NCBI GenBank assembly: GCA_030529505.1
Contig: JAUMWT010000016.1
Location: 1-41,959, forward strand
Direction: 5' to 3'
DNA from: Allobrachymonas sp.
Lineage (GTDB): Bacteria; Pseudomonadota; Gammaproteobacteria; Burkholderiales; Burkholderiaceae_C
DNA length: 41,959 nucleotides
The position numbers and the translations under genes are program-made. Below the pieces are notes generated by a model. It was not told the origin of the DNA. It did not search any database and worked only from the letters and a program-made list of their open reading frames with translations. Shown one piece after another: positions 7,907 to 16,592 of this stretch (positions are counted from its first letter, which is position 1; every line of letters begins with the position of its first letter).

Positions 7907-8869
7907 TCAGGCGTCGTGGCTGGCCACGATGCTCATGGCGGCCATGCGCACGGCAATGCCGAAGTTGACCTGTTGCAGGATGACGCTGTGCGGGCCATCG
8001 GCCACGGCCGAGTCGATTTCCACCCCGCGGTTGATGGGGCCGGGGTGCATCACGATGACGTTGGGCTTGGCGTATTGCAGCACCTGTGGCGTGAGGCCGA
8101 AGCGTTTGAAATACTCTTGTGACGAAGGCAGCAGCGCGCCGTTCATGCGCTCGTTTTGCAGGCGCAGGGCGATCACCACGTCGCAATCGCGAATGCCTTC
8201 TTGCAAGGTGTGGCAAACGCGCACGCCCATCTCGGCCAGATTGCCGGGCATCAGGGTTTTGGGGCCGACCACGCGCACGTCGGGGCAGCCCAGGGTGAGC
8301 AGGGCGTGGATGTCGCTACGCGCCACGCGCGAATGCAGCACATCGCCCACGATGGCCACGCTCAGATTGGAAAAATCGCCCTTGTGGTGGCGAATGGTGT
8401 ACATGTCGAGCAGGCCCTGCGTGGGGTGGGCGTGGCGCCCGTCGCCCGCGTTGATGACGTGCACGTGCGGCGCGACGTTGCGCGCAATCAGGTAGGGCGC
8501 GCCCGATTCGCTGTGGCGCACCACGAACACGTCGGCGGCCATGGCGCTGAGGTTGGCGATGGTGTCGAGCAGGGATTCGCCCTTGGAGGTGGAGGAGCGC
8601 GCAATGTCGAGGTTGAAAACGTCGGCGCTCAGGCGTTTGGCCGCGATTTCAAACGTGGTGCGCGTGCGCGTGCTGTTTTCAAAGAAGAGGTTGAAAATGC
8701 TTTTGCCGCGCAGCAGCGGCACTTTTTTGACCTCGCGCGTGTTGACGCTCACGAACTGGGCGGCCGTATCCAGAATGTGCACGATGATGTCGCGCGGCAG
8801 CCCTTCGGTAGAGAGCAAATGGATCAGTTCGCCATGCTGGTTGAGTTGCGGATGGGGTGTGGCGGGCAT
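7907..8869 (-). CDS. pyrB: Aspartate carbamoyltransferase catalytic subunit (PyrB)
   Basis: Condenses carbamoyl phosphate with aspartate to N-carbamoylaspartate, the committed step of pyrimidine synthesis; cytoplasmic. It has 320 residues. The carbamoyl-phosphate loop FENSTRT is at 63-69, HPTQ at 148-151, and the C-terminal motif [11 protein letters not shown] is intact, so it should be active. pyrC' follows 31 bases downstream. In related genomes pyrR and yqgF commonly sit upstream; here the upstream 280 bases hold a transposase remnant and MITE copy C instead. Confidence 0.96.
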   Translation of the reverse strand: MPATPHPQLNQHGELIHLLSTEGLPRDIIVHILDTAAQFVSVNTREVKKVPLLRGKSIFNLFFENSTRTRTTFEIAAKRLSADVFNLDIARSSTSKGESLLDTIANLSAMAADVFVVRHSESGAPYLIARNVAPHVHVINAGDGRHAHPTQGLLDMYTIRHHKGDFSNLSVAIVGDVLHSRVARSDIHALLTLGCPDVRVVGPKTLMPGNLAEMGVRVCHTLQEGIRDCDVVIALRLQNERMNGALLPSSQEYFKRFGLTPQVLQYAKPNVIVMHPGPINRGVEIDSAVADGPHSVILQQVNFGIAVRMAAMSIVASHDA

Positions 8870-8959
8870 GTGCGGCAGATGAAGAGACGTTGCGGTGCAG
8901 GCCGAAGTTTAGCGGCTGTTGGGCCTGCCGCAATGCTCTTTTTCAAAGGGGCCGCGAGC

Positions 8960-9144
8960 GATGGGGCTGCGCGGGCGCTGGCTTCAGCGCCTGCAGCGCA
9001 GGCAAGTGGCAATGCCGCTTGGCACCGCTTGGCCGCCGAAGGCGTATCCGGCCTGTTTGACCGCAGCTCGCGCCCGCGGCGCCCGCCCAGGCGCTGGAGG
9101 CAGGCCAAGTCAAACGCGCCGTGGCGCTGCACACGCGCCCGTTT
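8960..9144 (+). pseudogene. Possible remnant of an IS481-type transposase N-terminus
   Basis: In one plus-strand frame the translation contains AWHRLAAEGVSGLFDRSSRP followed by RRPPR, which resembles the RYRAEGxAGLxDRSSRPHRSP region after the helix-turn-helix of IS481-family transposases. A one-base shift would continue as APAQALEAGQVKRAVALHTR and then a stop at 9145-9147. There is no start codon, no downstream DDE domain and no paired inverted repeat. It lies upstream of pyrB, and MITE copy C begins directly after the stop triplet. The call rests on one short motif. Confidence 0.45.
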
Positions 9145-9147
9145 TAA

Positions 9148-9334
9148 GAGACTGTTCAAGATCTCAACGCGGGGCGATTGGACAGAGTGCGAGATGGGAT
9201 GCAAGGCACACATCTTTGTATGTGGCGCAGCGCATGACCCGTGTGACATATGCAAGACGGTTGACAAAATTTGCAACTAAGCAGGCCGCCCGCTTCTGTT
9301 TTCAAGCGTCCGCGAGGAGATTTTGAGCAGGCTC
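9148..9334 (-). mobile_element. MITE-like element, copy C (187 bp), abutting a stop codon
   Basis: Reverse orientation. Termini are GAGACTGTTCAAGATCTC (left) and TTTTGAGCAGGCTC (right), around the family core (TTTTCAAGCGTCCGCGAGG) and the shared arm CATCTTTGTATGTGGCGCAG. The flanks are TAA (9145-9147) and TCA (9335-9337); these fit the TNA pattern but are not identical, so the duplication has decayed or the ends recombined. The right flank TCA is the complement of the TGA stop codon of the minus-strand desulfhydrase gene, so the element sits exactly against that stop. Confidence 0.8.
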
Positions 9335-10519
9335 TCAGACCACCCTGGCGTGGGCCACAGCGGGTGGCGCAAAGATGTCGTGGGCAGGCTCCGCTTCGAT
9401 GATGGTGGGCGGGCCGTTGGCGTCGTTGGCGGCTGGCGCCCATTCGGGGTCCATGCGCACCAGGGGCAAGGGATCGGGGGCCTGCGGGGCAGGCGCTGCT
9501 GGCTGCGCTGGGGCAGGTTGCTGCAAATGCTCGGCCAATGCGTCGGCATAGGCATACAGGCCGGGTGTGCCGCCCGAGTGCACAAAGACCACGGTCGTTT
9601 GCTTGCTCCATTGCCCGGCGCGGGCGGCGGCCAGCAGGCCGGCGAAGGCTTTGCCGGTGTAAACGGGGTCGAGCATCACGCCTTCGGTGCGGCCGGCCAG
9701 GCTGATGGCCTCCAGCCCGGCAGAGGACGGCACACCGTAACCCGGGCCGATTTGGGCGCCGTCCACCCGCACGGCTTGGCTGCCCGGCGGCAGGGGCTTG
9801 CGGCCCATCAGCATCAAAATGCCGTTGGCCAAGCTGGCCACCACGGGCGCAATGCGTTCTTGCGGGTAGAGCACACTGATGCCGTGCACTTGCGTGTGCG
9901 CGCCCGATGCGGCAAAGCCCGCCACCAGGCCGGCCTGGGTGCCGCCGCTGCCTGTGGTGCAAAACACGTGATCGGCTTGCAGGTTTTGTGAAGCGAGCTG
10001 GCGTTCGATCTCGCGCGCGCAACCCACATAGCCCCAGGCGCCTTGCACGCTGGAGCCGCCAAACGGAATGAAATAGGGCTTGCGCCGGGCCGCGCGCAGC
10101 TCTTGCATCAGCTTGCGGGCGTAGTCGCGGGCGTCTGCTTCGGGTTCGAGCATGTGCAGCTTGGCGCCGAAATTGCGCATCAACAGCACATTGCCGTTGC
10201 TGGTGTAGCTCTCGCTGCTGCGTGGCACCAGTTTGCTCAGTACCAGCTCGCAGCCCAAGCCGAAACGCGCGGCCACGGCAGCCGTCAAGCGGGCGTGGTT
10301 GGATTGCAGGCAGCCGGTGGTGACCAGGGTATCGGCGCCTTGCTCGATGGCCTCAGCCACCAGATATTCCAGCTTGCGCAGCTTGTTGCCTGCACCGCCC
10401 AGCGGGGCCATGTCATCGCATTTGAGGAAGATTCTTGCCTGGCAGCCCAGATGCTGCGGCAGGCTGCGCAACTCCACCAAAGGGGTGGGGGTAGGTAGAA
10501 GAGAGATTTTGGAAAACAT
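9335..10519 (-). CDS. D-cysteine desulfhydrase / ACC deaminase family PLP enzyme
   Basis: PLP-dependent lyase of the tryptophan synthase beta superfamily. D-cysteine desulfhydrase converts D-cysteine to pyruvate, sulfide and ammonia; the related L-cysteate sulfo-lyase and ACC deaminase cannot be excluded. The ATG at 10519 gives 394 residues beginning MFSKISLLPTPTPLVELRSL. The PLP-Lys motif GGAGNKLRKLEYL is near 42-54, the LQSNHARL substrate loop near 73-80, CTTGSGGTQAG is the phosphate-binding loop, and VFVHSGGTPGLYAYA comes near the C-terminus. About 60 extra residues, rich in Pro and Ala (QQPAPAQPAAPAPQAPDPLP onward), extend beyond the usual length of about 330 and end at MITE copy C. Confidence 0.8.
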   Translation of the reverse strand: MFSKISLLPTPTPLVELRSLPQHLGCQARIFLKCDDMAPLGGAGNKLRKLEYLVAEAIEQGADTLVTTGCLQSNHARLTAAVAARFGLGCELVLSKLVPRSSESYTSNGNVLLMRNFGAKLHMLEPEADARDYARKLMQELRAARRKPYFIPFGGSSVQGAWGYVGCAREIERQLASQNLQADHVFCTTGSGGTQAGLVAGFAASGAHTQVHGISVLYPQERIAPVVASLANGILMLMGRKPLPPGSQAVRVDGAQIGPGYGVPSSAGLEAISLAGRTEGVMLDPVYTGKAFAGLLAAARAGQWSKQTTVVFVHSGGTPGLYAYADALAEHLQQPAPAQPAAPAPQAPDPLPLVRMDPEWAPAANDANGPPTIIEAEPAHDIFAPPAVAHARVV

Positions 10520-10538
10520 GGTACTGCTGGGGAAAGGG

Positions 10539-10561
10539 GCCGGGCGGTGAAGCCGCCCGGC
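10539..10561. other. GC-rich hairpin in the leader of the desulfhydrase gene
   Basis: Perfect 9-bp stem GCCGGGCGG / CCGCCCGGC with a 5-base loop, about 20 bases upstream of the start at 10519. On the plus strand it is followed only by CTTTC, so it is a weak terminator candidate. On the minus strand it would lie in the 5' leader close to the ribosome site. Confidence 0.4.
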
Positions 10562-10834
10562 TTTCAAAAAACGGCACGCAAGGCAGGAAGCGCCTGACAG
10601 CGCATTCCGGAGCTCAAGAGTCTGGATTTGAAGCCGGCGACTTTCCAGGCGAACAGAAGCCATTAATAGCGTAATTTTGTTACGCAAATTACAAAATTCT
10701 ATACCCCAATGGGCAGCAAGTTTCGTGCCAATAGCAATTGTTGATTGCTTGCATCATCAAATTACGTGGTGGTTGGAGAAAGATGTCGGGCCAAGACCAA
10801 AGCCGACTCAGGGCAGGGGCTTTGTTTTGTCTGA

Positions 10835-10995
10835 GAGCCTGTTCAAGATCTCCTCGCGGGCGCTTGAAAATGGAAGCGGGCGGTCTGTGGCGTTGCAAAT
10901 CTTGTCCATAGCACGGGCTATGCCCTTCGATTTGCGCCTTGCATCCCATCCCGATCCACTTCCAATCACTTCACGATGAGATCTTGAACAGGCTC
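10835..10995 (+). mobile_element. MITE-like element, copy D (161 bp, TSD TGA)
   Basis: Forward orientation. Termini are GAGCCTGTTCAAGATCTC and GAGATCTTGAACAGGCTC, an almost perfect 18-bp inverted pair, with TGA on both sides (10832-10834, 10996-10998). The core is nearly the same as copy A but the central part is shorter, making this the shortest copy. It lies in the region between the divergent desulfhydrase and M23 peptidase genes. Confidence 0.9.
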
Positions 10996-10998
10996 TGA

Positions 10999-11439
10999 AG
11001 GAAGGCCAAGGCGATGGAGGCCTCTGGTTTTTTGTAAATAAATGTGCGTGAATTGCGTCACGCATGACTGACAAATTTCGCTTTTTTTGATGAATGCTTA
11101 AGTGCTCATGAGGCGCATGGCTTGTCTCTGAAAAAGCGGCGAAAGGTGCGTACCAAAGCATGCGTTTTTTGGTTCGCTATCAGTCCGCCGTCAGCCTTCA
11201 GGTGCTGCGGGCCTGTTTCTATCTTATTGATTTCTAATGAAAATCTTGCAGTTTCCTGATGGGCGTGGCGTGACAAAGCGCCGTGCGGATGCTATTCTGC
11301 CGCCACTTTCCAAAGCCAGTCGCGTTGGCTTGATGTTGCCGCTGCCGTGAGCAGTTTGCTCATGTGAAGCGGACTGGCATTGTTCTTGCTTTTTCTTTTT
11401 TCGTTACAGAATAGTTACCGTTTTCAGGCTGGATCGTCC
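10999..11439. other. Leader region before the M23 peptidase gene, no gene recognised
   Basis: About 440 bases, more AT-rich than the genes around it, presumably carrying the promoter of the M23 peptidase gene. I see no protein family, tRNA or strong hairpin. Confidence 0.35.
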
Positions 11440-12333
11440 ATGTCCTCTTTCGATACCCCCACCGTGCTCGTGGTCAGTGCTGACCAGACGCAAACCGTTT
11501 CCATCAACCCTCGCTTGTTGTTTGCCATCAAACCCTTGCTGGCGGTGCTGGCCCTGTTGCTCGTGGCCTTGCTGGCGGCTTTGAGTCTGCTGGGCGTGCG
11601 CTATTTCAATGAGCGCCAGCAGTTCGCCACCACCACGCGCGAATTGCAGCAGCAGGTGCTGGATCTGCAGAATTTCACTTCGGCCGAAATCAATGCCAAG
11701 TTGAACGCCCTGCAAAAGTCCGAAAAACTGGTGCAAGACCTGCAGAATTACCTCAAGGATCGCGGGGTGTCGGTCAAGCCCGCCAAGATCGAAACCCAGC
11801 CGGGCAAGCCCATTGCTTCGGCGGGTGGCCCGGTGTTGTCGGTGCCTGTGCAGCAGATGCCCTTCAGCAGCGCCTTTTCCGAAGGGGCAGAGACCTTGTT
11901 GCAGGCCGTGCAGCGCACCCCCTTGGGCGCTCCGCACAAGGGGCCGTTGACATCACGCTTTGGCAACCGCCCCAATCCGTTCACGGGCCGTGGTTCAGAG
12001 TTTCATGGCGGCATCGATATCAAAGGCAAAACGGGTGAAGACATCCGCGTCACGGCCAATGGCAAGGTCAGCTTTGCCGGGGTGCAAAACGGTTATGGCA
12101 ATGTGGTGCGCGTCAAGCATGGCAACGGTTACGAAACCGTGTACGGCCACCTTTCGCGCATCGATGTCAAAGCCGGCCAAACGATCGAGGCCGGCCACGT
12201 CGTGGGGCTGCTGGGCTCCACCGGGCGCTCCACGGGCCCGCATCTGCATTACGAAGTGGTGCGCAATGGCGAGCGCCTGGATCCCGAGAACTACCTGAGC
12301 CTGGATGTTTCGCTGCTGAACCCGGCCAATTGA
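11440..12333 (+). CDS. M23-family (LytM) membrane-anchored peptidoglycan endopeptidase
   Basis: Zinc metallopeptidase expected to cut peptide cross-links of peptidoglycan in the periplasm. The ATG at 11440 gives 297 residues: a short cytoplasmic N-terminus, one membrane helix at about 29-52 (uncleaved anchor), a coiled coil at about 55-110, a linker, then the LytM domain from about 168. The zinc ligands H189 and D193 (HGGID) and the HxH pair H268/H270 (GPHLHYE) are present, as is H237 in YGHLS, so the domain should be active. An upstream in-frame ATG at 11380 would add 20 residues and is less likely. A bactofilin gene lies downstream on the same strand; M23 peptidase and bactofilin act together in cell-shape control in several bacteria. 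Confidence 0.88.
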   Translation: MSSFDTPTVLVVSADQTQTVSINPRLLFAIKPLLAVLALLLVALLAALSLLGVRYFNERQQFATTTRELQQQVLDLQNFTSAEINAKLNALQKSEKLVQDLQNYLKDRGVSVKPAKIETQPGKPIASAGGPVLSVPVQQMPFSSAFSEGAETLLQAVQRTPLGAPHKGPLTSRFGNRPNPFTGRGSEFHGGIDIKGKTGEDIRVTANGKVSFAGVQNGYGNVVRVKHGNGYETVYGHLSRIDVKAGQTIEAGHVVGLLGSTGRSTGPHLHYEVVRNGERLDPENYLSLDVSLLNPAN

Positions 12334-12381
12334 TACCAAGCGTGATGCCAAGCGCCGCTTGCGTTTGAGCGATGCGGCTGA

Positions 12382-12568
12382 GAGCCTGTTCACAGTCTCC
12401 TCACGGGCGCTTGAAGATGGAGTCGGGCGGTCTGCTGCGTTGCAAATCTCGTCATCCGTTTTGCTCATGTCGCACGGGGGCCATGCACTGCGCCACATAC
12501 AAAGATTTGTGCCTTGACCCCATCCTGCCCATATCCCATCGCCTCGCCTTGAGATCGTGAACAGGCTC
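12382..12568 (+). mobile_element. MITE-like element, copy E (187 bp)
   Basis: Forward orientation. Termini are GAGCCTGTTCACAGTCTC and GAGATCGTGAACAGGCTC, with the shared core (CACGGGCGCTTGAAGATGG) and arm (CTGCGCCACATACAAAGAT). The left flank is TGA (12379-12381). The right flank reads TTGA, which would be TGA after one inserted T. It lies 48 bases after the M23 peptidase stop, between that gene and the bactofilin gene. Confidence 0.85.
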
Positions 12569-13037
12569 TTGAAACAAGCAGCAAGAGCGGCCCTCCAATC
12601 CAGCCTTTGATCCAGAAGGGCTTGCCTTGCCCTTTTTGGATAAGCGTTTCGCGATCCAAGTCTTCGATCCGCTTTGAACGAGTGGCTTTGGCCCCTGCAT
12701 GGGCGGGCAGCCAATGTCGATCGCAGCCGCCGCAGATCAAACGGGCTGGTAGCAGGTAAGCAGACAAGAAAACAACACCCGACCGCTTCAATCTGCATTC
12801 GGGGCCTATCTTTTTGTAACTTCTCTTAAAAAACGTTATCCTTGCCGAACGCCGTGTGCAGCCGCATTTTTCTGCTGCATGCGGTGCGCTTTCAGGTCGG
12901 CAGAGGACGATGACGAAGCGCCCGATCCAGGGCGCTGCGTTTTTCAGCCATCTTGCCACACGGCTGCAAGCCATTGGTTGGCTTGCAATCGGCCGGGCCT
13001 GCCCCTTTGATGTTTCAGTTTTTTCATGGTGTAGCGC
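12569..13037. other. Gap before the bactofilin gene; imperfect hairpin at 12610-12641
   Basis: About 470 bases without a recognisable gene. ATCCAGAAGGGC and GCCCTTTTTGGAT (12610-12641) form an imperfect hairpin that could be a weak terminator. The 80 bases before 12850 are T-rich (CTTTTTGTAACTTCTCTTAA) and may carry the bactofilin promoter. Confidence 0.35.
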
Positions 13038-13463
13038 ATGTTTGGCAGCAAGAAGCAACAACCCTATCAACCCGCAGCCAACCAGCCGGTGGATACCCTC
13101 ATTTCGCGGCATTGCACGATCGAGGGCAATGTGGTGACGGAGCACTCGATCAAGATGGATGGGCGCATCCAGGGCAATTTGCAGGCCGAGGGGCAAGCCA
13201 TCATCGGCGAGCACGGCGTGGTGGTGGGCGATGTGCAGAGCACTGATCTGCTGGTATTTGGCCGCCTGGAAGGCAATGTGACGGCCAAGGCCGTGCAGCT
13301 CAAACCCACGGCCCGCATCCTGGGCAATATCGACACCGAAACCCTGCAGGTGGAACCGGGCGCCCTGTATCAGGGCAGCGTCGTCATGCGCGGAGCGCAA
13401 TCGTCCGATCCGGCCTTGCTCACGCATTCCGTGCTTGACGATGAGGACGAAGACAACGACTGA
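13038..13463 (+). CDS. Bactofilin (polymer-forming cytoskeletal protein)
   Basis: Nucleotide-independent filament-forming protein that scaffolds cell-wall enzymes at the inner face of the membrane. It has 141 residues: a short basic N-terminus (MFGSKKQQ), a right-handed beta-helix core at about 22-115 with the repeated small-hydrophobic-Gly pattern (GRIQGNLQAEGQAIIGEHG, GRLEGNVTAKAVQLKPTARI, LGNIDTETL), and an acidic C-terminal tail ending DDEDEDND. Length and repeat pattern fit the bactofilin/DUF583/CcmA family. The M23 peptidase upstream is its likely functional partner, although about 700 bases and a MITE copy separate them. Confidence 0.9.
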   Translation: MFGSKKQQPYQPAANQPVDTLISRHCTIEGNVVTEHSIKMDGRIQGNLQAEGQAIIGEHGVVVGDVQSTDLLVFGRLEGNVTAKAVQLKPTARILGNIDTETLQVEPGALYQGSVVMRGAQSSDPALLTHSVLDDEDEDND

Positions 13464-13850
13464 TCGTTGATTCGGGCGGGGCGGCTCCATTTCGCTTGCA
13501 TGCCTGCTTGCGTCGGCCAGTGCTCCAAAGGTAGGAGTGTTCCAAAGGCAGGGCTTGCCGCAGTCGGCCGTGCACCGGGCGTGCGGGGCTGTGGCGGGGC
13601 TTGAGCCTCCTTCTCCAATCTGTTGTGCAAGGGATGAGGCGGGATGGGCGTTGGGGGCTGCGTATGCCGCCTTGGCCCGGCGGGCGGCATCGGTGTGCAA
13701 CAAGTCGCAAGCGCCGGCCACGTGAGCCGCAAGACTTGCATCAGTTGCGCGGTGGCGCTGACCATGACGGCTGCGGGTGCGATACCCGGGCGGCCGTTGC
13801 GCACACGCACCGCCAGGCCTGCCTGATGCACACAAAGCCTGCGAGCGGCA
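13464..13850. other. Gap after the bactofilin gene, no gene recognised
   Basis: About 390 GC-rich bases. Frames on both strands have compositions typical of chance translation. I see no terminator or RNA gene. Confidence 0.35.
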
Positions 13851-14051
13851 GAGCTTGCGCAGTCTCCTCGCGATCGCTTGAACGATGGCGGCGAGCCGCT
13901 TTGCTGAGTTGCTTGTGGCGCGGCCAATCGTGTCATCCGCCTTGCCCCATGCTGCACGGGCGCCGCGCTGTGCCATCTCCTTTGACGGGCGTCTGGCGTT
14001 CCCATCCCATGCGCGCTCCGATCGCCTCGCCTTGAGATCATGAACGGGTTC
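13851..14051 (+). mobile_element. MITE-like element, copy F (about 201 bp, degenerate)
   Basis: Forward orientation and the most decayed copy. The left end reads GAGCTTGCGCAGTCTCCTCG and the right end GAGATCATGAACGGGTTC; the interior still aligns with the family (CTCGCGATCGCTTGAACGATGG near the left, CGCCTCGCCTTGAGATCATG near the right). No target duplication remains. It ends 31 bases before the ATG of the RNB exoribonuclease gene, so any promoter of that gene must lie in the element or before it. Confidence 0.65.
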
Positions 14052-14082
14052 CAAAAGAGCCGTGGGAGAATACCGCCCCATC

Positions 14083-16236
14083 ATGTATGCACTCTTTGAA
14101 GACAGCGGCAAATTTCTGGGCGGCCGCATCCTTTCCGAAGCCGAAACCACCGCGCAGATTGAGCTGGAATCGGGCAAGCGCGTCAAGGTCAAGCGCACGC
14201 AAATCGTGCTGAGTTTCGACAAGCCCGCGCCTGCCGGTTTGCTGCAAGCCGCAGGCCAGCTGGTCACAGAGATTGACGCGCAATTGCTGTGGGAGTTTGC
14301 GCCTGAAGACGAGTTTTCCTTCCAGGACGTGGCCAAGGATTATTTCCAGGACCCTGCCACGCTGGAGCAGCAGGCCGCCACCCTGTTGGCGCTGTTTCAG
14401 GCGCCGCACTATTTCCGCCGGGCCGGTGGGGCCAAGGGGCGCTTCAAGAAAGCCGCTGCCGAAGTGGTGCAGCAGGCGCTTGCCGCCATCGAGAAAAAAG
14501 CGCGCATCCAGGCGCAGATCGACGAATGGGCCGAGGCTCTGGCGCAAGGCCGCGCGCCGCAGCCGATTCAGGATCAGCTCTACAAAATCCTGTTCAAACC
14601 CGATAAAAACGCGCCCGAATACAAGGCCGTGGTGCAGGCCAGCAAGGCCACGCGCCTGCCGCCGCTGGATTTGTTGCAGCAGGCCGGCGCCATCCGCTCG
14701 CCTTATGAGTTTCACTGGCAGCGCTTCCTGTTCGAGTTTTTCCCCAAGGGTACGGACTTTCCGGCTTTGCAAGCGCCGCAGGCGGTGGATGACGCGAGCT
14801 TGCCGCTGGCCGTGGTGCAGGCCTTTTCGCTGGACGATTCCAGCACCACCGAGATTGACGATGCCCTGTCGGTGCAGGGCCTGGGCAGCGGCAGCGTCAC
14901 GCTGGGCATTCACATTGCCGCGCCGGGCCTGGCGCTGCAGCCAGGCGATGCGCTGGATGAGGTGGCGCGCCAGCGCCTCTCGACCGTGTACATGCCGGGC
15001 TACAAAATCACCATGCTGCCGCAAGAGGTGGTGCAGCACTACACGCTGGAAGCGGGCCTGCCGCGCCCGGCCCTGTCGCTCTACGCCACATTTGACGAGG
15101 CCACGCTGGCCCTGCAGAGCGTGCGCAACGTCATCGAGCGGGTAGAGGTGATGGACAACCTGCGCACCGATGCCTTGCAGGACATCGTGAGCCCCGATTG
15201 GCTGGAGGCAAGCCCCGCGGCCGATCCCGCAAGGGCGAGCGATGCAGCTGAGCAAGCGGCTGAAGCGGAGCTGCCCGCTGCCGTGCTGCGCCACCGCGGC
15301 GCGCTGGCCTTTTTGTGGCGGCTGGCGCAACAACTCAAGGCGCAGCGCGAAATCGTGCGCGGCAAGCCCGAAACCTTCACGCGGCCCGATTTCACCTTCC
15401 GCCTGCTGCGCGACGAGGCCCTGCAAGACACGCCGCCCGACGGCAGCGAAACCGTGCAGATCGGCATTCGCCAGCGTGGCGCGCCGCTGGACCTGATCGT
15501 TTCGGAGATGATGATCCTCGTCAACCACCACTGGGGCCAGTTGCTGGCCGATCAGGGCGTGCCGGGCATCTACCGCAGCCAGGCCGCACTGGCGCCCGGC
15601 GTGAAAGTGCGCATGGGCGCCAAGCCCTTGCCCCATGCGGGCATTGGCGTGCCCTGCTATGTGTGGAGCACGTCGCCGCTGCGGCGCTATGTGGACTTGC
15701 TCAACCAGTGGCAGGTGATTGCCGCCATCCGCCACGGGGCCGCTGCCGCGCTGGCAGCGCCCTTCAAGCCCAAGGATGCGGAACTGTTCGCTATCATCTC
15801 GGCTTTCGATAGCGCCTATTCGGGCTACGGCGCTTACCAGGCCAGCATGGAGCGGTTCTGGACGCTGCGCTATCTGCAAGAGCAGGGCATCACCGAGCTG
15901 GAAGGCGGCGTGATTCGCGAAGGGCTGGTGCGCGCCAACAGCCTGCCTTTGGTCGTGAACGTGCTGGGCGCCGACAAGCTGCCGCGCCAGGCCCGGGTGC
16001 GCATTCGGCTGGGCCAGATCAACCTCATGGCTTTGGACGTTACGGGTACCGTGGTGGCCGTGCTGGACGAAGCGGCAGCGTCTCAGGACGCAGCGGCCGA
16101 GGAAGCGGAAGAGGGTGAAGATGCGACCCTGGCCGCAGGCCCCTTGGTGCTGGCCGTGGATACCGAAGAAGCGCCGCAAGATGCGCCAAGAGATGCGCCG
16201 CAAGACACGGACGCAGCCGGATCAGCGCCCCAATAA
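14083..16236 (+). CDS. RNB-domain exoribonuclease (RNase II/R family)
   Basis: Predicted 3'-to-5' processive hydrolytic exoribonuclease; cytoplasmic RNA turnover. The ATG at 14083 gives 717 residues starting MYALFEDSGKFLGGRIL; a GTG seven codons upstream is in frame but less convincing. The RNB active-site block is DDSSTTEIDDAL (251-262), which keeps the clustered catalytic Asp residues. WSTSPLRRYVDLLNQWQ is the conserved RNB motif near the C-terminal side of the domain. The N-terminal 200 residues are a helical region unlike the cold-shock domains of E. coli RNase R, and the C-terminal 60 residues are acidic, low-complexity Glu/Asp/Ala sequence. This architecture is that of the shorter RNB proteins common in Burkholderiales, so I give no gene symbol. 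Confidence 0.88.
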   Translation: MYALFEDSGKFLGGRILSEAETTAQIELESGKRVKVKRTQIVLSFDKPAPAGLLQAAGQLVTEIDAQLLWEFAPEDEFSFQDVAKDYFQDPATLEQQAATLLALFQAPHYFRRAGGAKGRFKKAAAEVVQQALAAIEKKARIQAQIDEWAEALAQGRAPQPIQDQLYKILFKPDKNAPEYKAVVQASKATRLPPLDLLQQAGAIRSPYEFHWQRFLFEFFPKGTDFPALQAPQAVDDASLPLAVVQAFSLDDSSTTEIDDALSVQGLGSGSVTLGIHIAAPGLALQPGDALDEVARQRLSTVYMPGYKITMLPQEVVQHYTLEAGLPRPALSLYATFDEATLALQSVRNVIERVEVMDNLRTDALQDIVSPDWLEASPAADPARASDAAEQAAEAELPAAVLRHRGALAFLWRLAQQLKAQREIVRGKPETFTRPDFTFRLLRDEALQDTPPDGSETVQIGIRQRGAPLDLIVSEMMILVNHHWGQLLADQGVPGIYRSQAALAPGVKVRMGAKPLPHAGIGVPCYVWSTSPLRRYVDLLNQWQVIAAIRHGAAAALAAPFKPKDAELFAIISAFDSAYSGYGAYQASMERFWTLRYLQEQGITELEGGVIREGLVRANSLPLVVNVLGADKLPRQARVRIRLGQINLMALDVTGTVVAVLDEAAASQDAAAEEAEEGEDATLAAGPLVLAVDTEEAPQDAPRDAPQDTDAAGSAPQ

Positions 16237-16592
16237 CAAGAATCAGTGCCTCAGTGCGCTTGCACAAGCTGCGCGCCGGCCTTCTTTCAATGGCTGCTGG
16301 CGCGCTTCTGGCCTGGCTTGGCAAGAAGGTCGTGCGCAGGCGGGCCGTGGGCCTTGCCGCCAACGCCGCTTCGAACGGCAGCTCAAACAGCGCGCAGCAA
16401 ACGTGACGGATTGCACGCGGTTCACCAAGTGTTACCGTGAGCCGGGCCTGGGCGTGGCTTGAAACCAGGGCTTTTATGAAAGAATAGCCGCGCGAGATTG
16501 CCTGGCAATGTCGATACGGTCCGTTCTCTTGCCGTGTGGGTTTGAAACGCGAGAGGCCGGTTTCCATTCTCTGTAAAACAAGGAGTGAAGAG
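16237..16592. other. Gap before the MliC-like lipoprotein gene
   Basis: About 355 bases without a recognisable gene or repeat copy. It should contain the promoter for the downstream lipoprotein, but no clear -35/-10 pair stands out. Confidence 0.3.

Noticed and set aside
12569-12800. Minus-strand frame with IEDLDRETLIQKGQGKPFWI as a possible gene remnant
   Set aside because: No family recognised, no start or ribosome site, and it runs into element copy E.
14038-16203. Very long minus-strand open frame opposite the RNB exoribonuclease
   Set aside because: Antisense shadow of a conserved gene; no family motifs.
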